A stretch of 64,000 nucleotides of DNA from Oasisia sp. SBJ-2009 (taxonomy: Eukaryota > Annelida > Polychaeta > Sabellida > Siboglinidae). Of the stretch, positions 57,486-64,000 are shown one piece after another (positions within the stretch are counted from its first letter, which is position 1; every line of letters starts with the position of its first letter). The stretch covers positions 6,170,708 through 6,234,707 of the forward strand of contig OZ024855.1 of NCBI GenBank assembly GCA_964017155.1. The letters are read 5' to 3'. The translations under genes and the position numbers were made by a program. The notes beneath the pieces were generated by a model, which saw only the letters and a list, made by a program, of their open reading frames with translations, ran no database searches and was not told where the DNA came from.

Positions 57486-60266
57486 TGTATATATATATAT
57501 ACTCCTAAAGGCAGCTTATGTCGACCGATTATGCATATAGGACCGGCTTATGTAGACCGCTGTTTTATGTAGACCAAAACTGGTCTACATAAAGATTCGA
57601 CGTGTTAGTTCACAACTAACACAATTGAATTGATCAGTACCATTGTTTGTGCACGCAGTTCATATGAAAATGAAGTACTGTACGTAATTAATTTTTAAGT
57701 GAACCACATCTTAAGTGATTTTGAGCATGTGTTCTCCAGCGCCGTGCATATTTTTGAGTATATTGTGTGCCGGGTTATGTGTACCGGGTTAAAGTTTTTA
57801 TAAATCTATATTTATGGTATATACTGAAAGAAGGGTTGGAGTTTCGTATTCAGTGTATGATATGCTTCATACTGATGCAAAAGGCTATATTATTATGTGT
57901 AAATTAGTCAAATTTGCATTTTGTCTTTAAAAAATGTAGGTCTTTGTTGTTATCGCATCGATACATTCCGTGATCAAACATAACTTGGGCTTCGACTTAG
58001 TTTACATTTCTCAACACTGTTTTACGGTTTACTAGATTCGGCGTCTACCGCAAAAAAGGCTAACGAAATATATGCAGCTTCCGGCGTTGCTCCGGTCTAC
58101 ATAAATTGGCATCTATGCATACGCGGGTTTTATGTAGACCGAATTTTTTGCATATACCTTATTTATTGAAATATTTTGATGAACTTTCATTATGTGTTAA
58201 ACATTAGTATTAGAAACAATGTTCCAGTTTTACATCTTTGAAAAATGTATTAAATAATAAAAAAATATGTCTGGTCTACAACTCTACATAAGCCGGTCCT
58301 CTAGGCACTGGTCGACATAAGCTGCCTTTAGGCTTATATATATATATATATGTATGTATGTATATATATATATATATATTTATATGTATATATATCCTCT
58401 CTCTCCCTCCCCCTTCCCTCCCTTCCTCCTCCATTGTTGGCCACAGTGTCACCTAGTGCATTGTAATTTGTTGATAGTGTCACCTAGTGCATTGTAATTT
58501 GTTGATAGTGTCACCTAGTGCATTGTAATTTGTTGATAGTGTCACCTAGTGCATTGTAATTTGTTGATAGTGTCACCTAGTGCATTGTAATTTGTTGATA
58601 GTGTCACCTAGTGCATTGTCATTTGTTGATAGTGTCACCTAGTGCATTGTAATTTGTTGATAGTGTCACCTAGTGCATTGTAATTTGTTGATAGTGTCAC
58701 CTAGTGCATTGTAATTTGTTGATAGTGTCACCTAGTGCATTGTAATTTGTTGATAGTGTCACCTAGTGCATTGTAATTTGTTGATAGTGTCACCTAGTGC
58801 ATTATAATTTGTTGATAGTGTCACCTAGTGCATTGTCATTTGTTGATAGTGTCACCTAGTGCATTGTAATTTGTTGATAGTGTCACCTAGTGCATTATAA
58901 TTTGTTGATAGTGTCACCTAGTGCATTGTCATTTGTTGATAGTGTCACCTAGTGCATTGTAATTTGTTGATAGTGTCACCTAGTGCATTGTCATTTGTTG
59001 ATAGTGTCACCTAGTGCATTGTAATTTGTTGATAGTGTCACCTAGTGCATTATAATTTGTTGATAGTGTCACCTAGTGCATTGTCATTTGTTGATAGTGT
59101 CACCTAGTGCATTGTAATTTGTTGATAGTGTCACCTAGTGCATTATAATTTGTTGATAGTGTCACCTAGTGCATTGTCATTTGTTGATAGTGTCACCTAG
59201 TGCATTGTCATTTGTTGATAGTGTCACCTAGTGCATTGTCATTTGTTGATAGTGTCACCTAGTGCATTGTAATTTGTTGATAGTGTCACCTAGTGCATTG
59301 TCATTTGTTGATAGTGTCACCTAGTGCATTGTAATTTGTTGATAGTGTCACCTAGTGCATTGTCATTTGTTTGTAGTGTCACCTAGTGCATTGTAATTTG
59401 TTGATAGTGTCACCTAGTGCATTGTAATTTGTTGATAGTGTCACCTAGTGCATTGTCATTTGTTGATAGTGTCACCTAGTGCATTGTCATTTGTTGATAT
59501 TGTCACTTGTGGTGCATTGCTTAAGACTACTACTAGATGTTTCTGCATTCACCGACTAGTTCATTGGCCAGGACAAGGTCCCCAGAAATCATAGAAGTCT
59601 GAAATGTGCCCGCACTGACTGCTTTCTCATGTGTGTGTCTTGCAGGTCTGTCGGTTGTATCCTCTATGAAATGTGTGCCCAGGAGCCATTGTTTAGGGGC
59701 AGGACAGCGCAGGAGTTAAACAGGAACATCTGTGAGCAGGCACTTCCCAAATTCCCTGACGTCTTTTCTGCAGATCTGCGCCACGTTTGGGAGAGGTAAT
59801 TTGTAACTGTTTTACTGGGATTCCTGCTAGCCTCACTGTGCAGTCATTGTGGAGAGGCATGGAATATGGAAGGAGAGTTAGGCAGAAGACAGTTACACTG
59901 AGAATGAGACAACTTCCACCAGGAACAGTGTTGAGGAAGACAGAACAAGCTGTGTACGGCAGAGTAATTAGAAATGTAAGAATGGTAGTGTCATCAGGTT
60001 TTAGTTATCTTCAATGTTACAGGATTGTTTAACAGTGCAACTATATTTAAATGCAGACAAGGTCCTGCTATGCAGCTATGCCAACTGTTAGTCAGAGTTA
60101 AAGACAGGGTTTATTGATGCTTATATATTTTGCAGGTTGTTGGACAGGAGTGTGAGTGGGCGGCCATCAGCTAACGACACCCTCAGTCTGCCATTTGTCT
60201 TGGCCCACCTCCGGGTCAGTGGCTGGACACAACGTCTGTGTCCAACACATACACACACATGCTGGT

Positions 60267-60345
<79 letters not shown>

Positions 60346-60352
60346 CTTGTAC

Positions 60353-60384
<32 letters not shown>

Positions 60385-62474
60385 TCATACACACACACTC
60401 ACACACACACACAAACACACACACACACACACACACACCTTTTACACAATGTACACATCAGTACACAGTATTGTAAGTACATCTTCTCCTACGTGCTCAG
60501 GTGCAGCTTTCAACGTTTATTCACGTCAGCTTTTCTAAAGTGCCTTTATCCTACGTGAGCGAATGAAGTGGCCGCATACTCCAAACTGTGTGAGGATAAT
60601 GTATTACATTAAAAAATATGCGCCTGATCTCCACCAGACATTCCCTTGGCTATCCCTGTTCTTGACGGTTTTCTACATGAACTAACATTAGCAATTTTTA
60701 CCAGTGGTGCATGACATCTCATAGATCAATCACTCTTGCATCCACTTGTCACTTATGATTATGTTGTTGTCGTAAAGAAACAGTTGTGGCCAGAACTTAA
60801 GACAAGATGTCCACATCATGTGTTCACCTTCCATTGGTTGGTGCTAGGCAACAGGTCACATGACTGATAGGTCAGTGAAAACTAAATTGTTCCTGCAGGA
60901 CATGGAGGACAGTCTGGATGACCCGAGACAATCGGTGAGTGACCACTTGACCGACCCCCTTCGGCTGTCCCCAGGCCACAGGTCAGTGTCATGTCTGTTG
61001 GGCTGGTCAGTTTGACTAGAACTGGTATATTGTGTTGACCAACTTTGTTACTGAGTTCTCTGTGGAGAATTTCATGTTTAATATGTGGAAAAGTCGAAAG
61101 ATGATCATTAGTGTACATTGTTTGCCAAGGTAAAGGTAAGGTAAGTTCTTATATAGCGCAGTATCCAGTCCTCAGGATTGCTCAAAGCACTTTACACTTG
61201 ACTTCCCTGACTGACCTGTTCAATCAGACACCATCTCAACTTCTCTGGGAAGGATCCAGTCATATGCTGCAATTAATGCGCGAAGGCTCCTCGTACACAT
61301 ATCCATCACTGTCTATAGCCAGGTACTCATTTATACAGCTGAGTTAACTGGAGCAATGTAGAGTGAAAAAACTTGCCCAAGGTTTTAACACTGCAGCACA
61401 GGATTCAAACCCGCGTCCTCTTATCCTCTTAGTCGAGAGTCCAAAGCTCTACCCCTGAGCCACTGCGCTCTACAGGTAGCCATGTGGAATGATTAGCTGA
61501 CTGCAGTTTGAATTAGAAGCAATATATAAAGTCATCTTTTAAATGTTATAAATTAAATCTTCTACACTGAATTGTGGAATTGCACTTGATATTTTTTCTG
61601 ATTTACCTTTTATCACACAATTTTATGGGGAGACACCACAAAAAAAGTGTTTCACACAGAGGCAGGAATTTATGTCGTACGCATGTGCATTATGTGTAAT
61701 GAAATCTAAGATGTGCAATGATAATTGTATTGATTATTCAGATTAATAAGTGACACTTTCTCTTTCAGTGTGTTTAAATTGTCCTTGTTTGTGTAAGTTG
61801 TAAAGTACTCTGAATACTGTAATGACCCAAACTGTTCCAACCACTAAATAACGATATCTTCAGCTGCCCAAAGACACATGGTGCTCAATACAGTATAGAA
61901 AAGTTATTACTAATGTGTTCAAAATTACACAATGTCAGAATACAAACTGTCTTTATGGTGAGTTCCATGAAAATCTTATCTTATTTTTACACATATGTAT
62001 TGACATTTATATATGCCATCGTTTAGTATGTGTTTTGCATGTAAATAGAGTATTAATTAATTTTATTTATTGATTGATTTATTTTACTCATCGTCGTTAA
62101 TTCTATGTAATATTTAAGTAACAGAAAATGAATAATTTAACGTTTCTACATATTTTATCTAAAAGTTAATTTTACAGTTGTCCTTATTATTATTAATATA
62201 AGTTTGAACACATAATAAATAGCTTTATAGTTTATTGTACAGCGCTTTGAGCATATTTGGATATTGCACTTTATAAATAATAAATATTATTATTTTTATG
62301 AAAATTTGCTGCAGTGACGATGACAGGACCGTGGTGAGAGGGGTGGCCAATCTGACAGTCAGCAACGATGACGAAGAAGCTGACAGTGAAGATGCAGTGG
62401 AGGTGGATGCTGAGGGTTACGTAGACTTGGGTCTAACAGAGGAAGAAACACGGAAGCTGTTTAATTTGTCCTGA
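53581..62474 (+). CDS. NEK-like pseudokinase (10 coding exons, 358 codons)
   Basis: Exons: 53581-53681, 54182-54350, 55177-55295, 56202-56231, 56562-56618, 57216-57344, 59646-59795, 60136-60214, 60899-60981, 62315-62474. They sum to 1077 bp with every phase closing; an in-frame TAA precedes the first ATG, and a second ATG follows directly. The fold reads as a NIMA-related (NEK) kinase: candidate beta-3 Lys K35, alpha-C E55/E56, hinge VITEYCEGGTL 84-94, then [12 protein letters not shown]. The catalytic loop is HLNLSTRN 134-141, so the HRD Asp is Asn and the Arg is Leu. The DFG position reads ESR (153-155). SPE 186-188, [14 protein letters not shown] from 199 and the SGRPS arginine R261 keep the C-lobe recognisable. 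The Gly-rich loop is degenerate. The last exons give an acidic tail ending [11 protein letters not shown]. Phosphotransfer is therefore unlikely; a scaffold or allosteric role is inference. I do not recognise a named orthologue. Confidence 0.85.
55316..55565. repeat. Degenerate (CA)n / cacacgacac array, intron 3 of the pseudokinase
   Basis: Starts about 20 bp after the exon 3 donor (55295/55296) with acacgacacacgacacacga words, then becomes mixed CA-rich sequence. Confidence 0.92.
57400..57500. repeat. (TA)/(TATG) microsatellite
   Basis: TA-rich run with tatgta interruptions. The TIR element at 57504 is inserted within it, since the same run resumes after 58335. Confidence 0.95.
57504..58332. 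mobile_element. 829-bp TIR element with repeated 'ttatgtagacc' sites
   Basis: Left end cctaaaggcagcttatgtcg; right end, read on the reverse strand, the same 20 bases. Both arms continue with accggcttatgtaga about 35 bp in. Further copies of ttatgtagacc or its complement lie inside (near 57571, 57588, 58094, 58129), plus the related ggttatgtgtaccgg at 57773. It is inserted in a TA-rich microsatellite, so the target duplication cannot be read. No transposase frame. Confidence 0.85.
58441..59510. repeat. 31-bp minisatellite, about 34 copies, pseudokinase intron 6
   Basis: The unit is gttgatagtgtcacctagtg plus cattgtaattt. Three variants (attgtaa, attgtca, attataa) alternate; the left third is nearly pure attgtaa, while the middle shows repeated attgtaa-attataa-attgtca triplets, suggesting a higher-order step of three units. 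It ends about 135 bp before exon 7. Confidence 0.97.
60252..60440. repeat. (CA)n microsatellite, pseudokinase intron 8
   Basis: Begins about 35 bp after the exon 8 donor (60214/60215), with two catgctggtacacatat/catgcttgtacacatat interruptions. Confidence 0.96.
61134..61474 (-). mobile_element. tRNA-derived SINE, second full copy, pseudokinase intron 9
   Basis: Same order of words as the 42301-42632 copy (gcgcagtatccagtcctcag, cttccctgactgacctgttc, aaaaaacttgcccaaggttt) and the same tRNA-like head at its right end on the minus strand (agtggctcaggggtagagc). It carries a small insertion (ctcttatcctcttag) in the head. No clear target duplication. Confidence 0.82.
62225..62300 (+). repeat. LINE/SINE 3'-tail-like sequence
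   Basis: ttgtacagcgctttgagcat followed by attgcactttataaataata and (ATT)n is the common tail shared by several invertebrate LINEs and SINEs. It ends about 15 bp before the last exon of the pseudokinase. Confidence 0.5.
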
Positions 62475-62529
62475 TGCTATGTCCTACAGACAGAGTGGCG
62501 CTAAACTGACACAGGAGAGTGGTGGCTCG

Positions 62530-62888
62530 TTTGATGCAACAGACATTGCTGTGGTTGTTATATTGCCACAGACGTTTGTTGCAACAGACATTGCTGTGGT
62601 TGTTATATTGCCACAGATGTTTGTCGCAACAGACATTGCTATGGTTGTTATATTGCCACAGACGTTTGATGCAACAGACATTGCTGTGGTTGTTATATTG
62701 CCACAGATGTTTGATGCAACAGACATTGCTGTGGTTGTTATATTGCCACAGACGTTTGATGCAACAGACATTGCTGTGGTTGTTATATTGCCACAGACGT
62801 TTGATGCAACAGACATTGCTGTGGTTGTTATATTGCCACAGACGTTTGATGCAACAGACATTGCTGTGGTTGTTATATTGCCACAGAG
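62530..62888. repeat. 45-bp minisatellite (8 copies) in the pseudokinase 3' UTR
   Basis: The unit tttgatgcaacagacattgc plus tgtggttgttatattgccac and agacg is repeated eight times with very few changes, starting about 55 bp after the stop codon. It is open in several frames because 45 is a multiple of 3, but the gene's own frame is closed by a TAA at 62502-62504 before the array. Confidence 0.95.
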
Positions 62889-62957
62889 TTCTCATTTTGT
62901 GACATTCATTGTATTTGCCTGTGGCTAAATCTTTTTTCTTAGGTTACATTCATAATC

Positions 62958-62983
62958 AGGCCAAGATAAAATTTATCTTGGCC
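62958..62983. other. Perfect hairpin in the 3' UTR
   Basis: gccaagataaa and tttatcttggc are exact inverse complements separated by one or two bases, giving an 11-bp stem with almost no loop. It lies just after the 45-bp array. It could be an RNA structure in the transcript or the edge of an unrecognised palindromic element. Confidence 0.5.
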
Positions 62984-63111
62984 CGACTATGAATAATTAT
63001 TATTTACCCTTTTGTGCATGACAAACATATCCACAAGGACGGCCTATCAAGTGTTACCTTGCTGAACCTAGAATGGAGGAGTCACTACACCCATCATCAC
63101 GAGCCAGGGGT

Positions 63112-63372
63112 AGCTGGCACATCCCTTTGCAAAACACCTCTTAATCTCAGCCAGTGAAAACGCTCATGAGGAATATGTTCTGTGATATCAATTTGGGTGA
63201 TTTCAGCCACACACTGCTTGTGATACATGCAATGTTTACGATGTGAATGGGTCACTCACTGTATTGGGATTCCCGCCAGTCATGTATCCATCTTCAAATG
63301 AGGATGGGTATCTGTGCTGTCCACACAGGTGACACAGTAGTTACTGGCAAAGTCAGTTGCTATTATTTTATA
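63112..63372. repeat. Dispersed repeat, copy 2 (paired with 37248-37392)
   Basis: Contains ctggcacatccctttgcaaa, then after about 110 bp of extra sequence gacacagtagttactggcaa and agtcagttgctat, matching the order in the MCM6 3' flank. Confidence 0.65.
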
Positions 63373-63757
63373 CTTTGTCTCGGCTCTCTTCTACAGTTTG
63401 TGGAGACAATCAGCCATGATACTGTAGTACCGTGCAATGACACAGGCTGTGGAGACTGTCAATACAAGTCCTACAAAGGATGAACTAGTGGACCTCTGCA
63501 CCCTATAAATTATGTTTACCCTGTGTCATTATAATGATGTTATCTGAATTTATTTGTAAATGACCTGAGCTGATTAATCAGTTCAGTGTAGCAGTCAAAC
63601 TGGCAGTGTAGTGGCCATTTATTAGGCTGTTACTTGGCCAGTTATTGGTTTTGACTTTTTGCCTGGTGTGCCAAAATTATTCCACTATTCATTGGCACAA
63701 CATTGGTACATTGGCGATTGTTATGGGATGTAGTGTTGCTTAGCCATGCAGTGCCAA

Positions 63758-63763
63758 AATAAA
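63758..63763 (+). terminator. Candidate polyadenylation signal for the pseudokinase transcript
   Basis: AATAAA in the context gccaaaataaagg, about 1.3 kb after the stop codon and beyond the minisatellite and dispersed repeat. It is the clearest hexamer downstream, but the 3' end is not otherwise marked. Confidence 0.35.
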
Positions 63764-64000
63764 GGTTTAAAACAACATGTATTAATGTTTGCTTTACACT
63801 AAACTTGTTGCCCCTTGAATCTCCAGCCAGTGAATCGGGTTAAAGTAATGTACGTATATGTATGCGGTTGGTTCCTAGAAACAAATGTGGTTCACTTTTA
63901 GAAACAGAATAATAATTGAGAATGTCAAAACATGTACAGTTAAACACCATGAAACGTTTGTAGCAGTCAGTTTATGATTACTAATTTGATCGTATCAATA

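Noticed and set aside
53581..62474. Active NEK kinase
   Set aside because: HRD reads HLN and DFG reads ESR, with both exons bounded by good splice sites in phase, so an active kinase is not supported.
62461..62928. C-terminal repeat extension of the pseudokinase (TFDATDIAVVVILPQ repeats)
   Set aside because: The gene's stop at 62472-62474 and a further in-frame TAA at 62502-62504 precede the array, and no splice pair bypasses them; treated as 3' UTR repeat.

Overview
The window is eukaryotic nuclear DNA from an animal, most likely a marine invertebrate (mollusc- or lancelet-like). It has long intron-rich genes with GT-AG junctions, animal-type MCM6 and ACBD5, CR1/L2/RTE-like LINE remnants, a tRNA-derived SINE, several MITEs and very many minisatellites. 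The species cannot be named from the sequence alone. There is one 200-N assembly gap (1301-1500).

Layout. 1-16.7 kb has no gene I can support. It holds a roughly 6.5-kb array of a 61-bp repeat (1160-7727), a 51-bp (17-codon) repeat array (9540-10690) with an older degraded part, a C-rich decamer array (11441-11537), a 21-bp array of donor-like sites (12001-12320), a degraded transposase tail and a large-TIR MITE (15708-16186). 16.7-36.7 kb is MCM6 on the + strand: 18 coding exons, 818 codons, every junction in phase, with E2F, E-box and CCAAT motifs directly upstream. 40.3-52.6 kb is ACBD5 on the - strand: 10 coding exons, 516 codons, with an acyl-CoA-binding domain, an FFAT-like motif, a coiled coil and a C-terminal membrane anchor. 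53.5-62.5 kb is a NEK-like pseudokinase on the + strand: 10 coding exons, 358 codons, with the catalytic HRD and DFG residues replaced. MCM6 and ACBD5 converge. ACBD5 and the pseudokinase diverge from a ~0.95-kb shared upstream region.

The genes have no obvious functional link: replication helicase, peroxisome-ER tether, pseudokinase. What unites the region is its introns. Tandem arrays sit repeatedly against splice junctions. In MCM6 introns 8, 9 and 10 the repeated unit contains a copy of the exon edge together with its splice site, giving ladders of decoy donors or acceptors. In MCM6 introns 3 and 4, ACBD5 intron 6 and pseudokinase introns 3 and 8, arrays start within about 10-35 bp of the donor. 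I consider this the most unusual property of the window.

Second in interest is a DNA-transposon family with CAGGG termini. It is present once in each of MCM6 introns 13, 14 and 15, each copy flanked by an exact 6-bp target duplication; one copy is nested in an L2-like LINE. Further MITEs with 8-bp duplications (hAT-like), an 829-bp TIR element and an almost intact AT-rich LINE lie in the other two genes.
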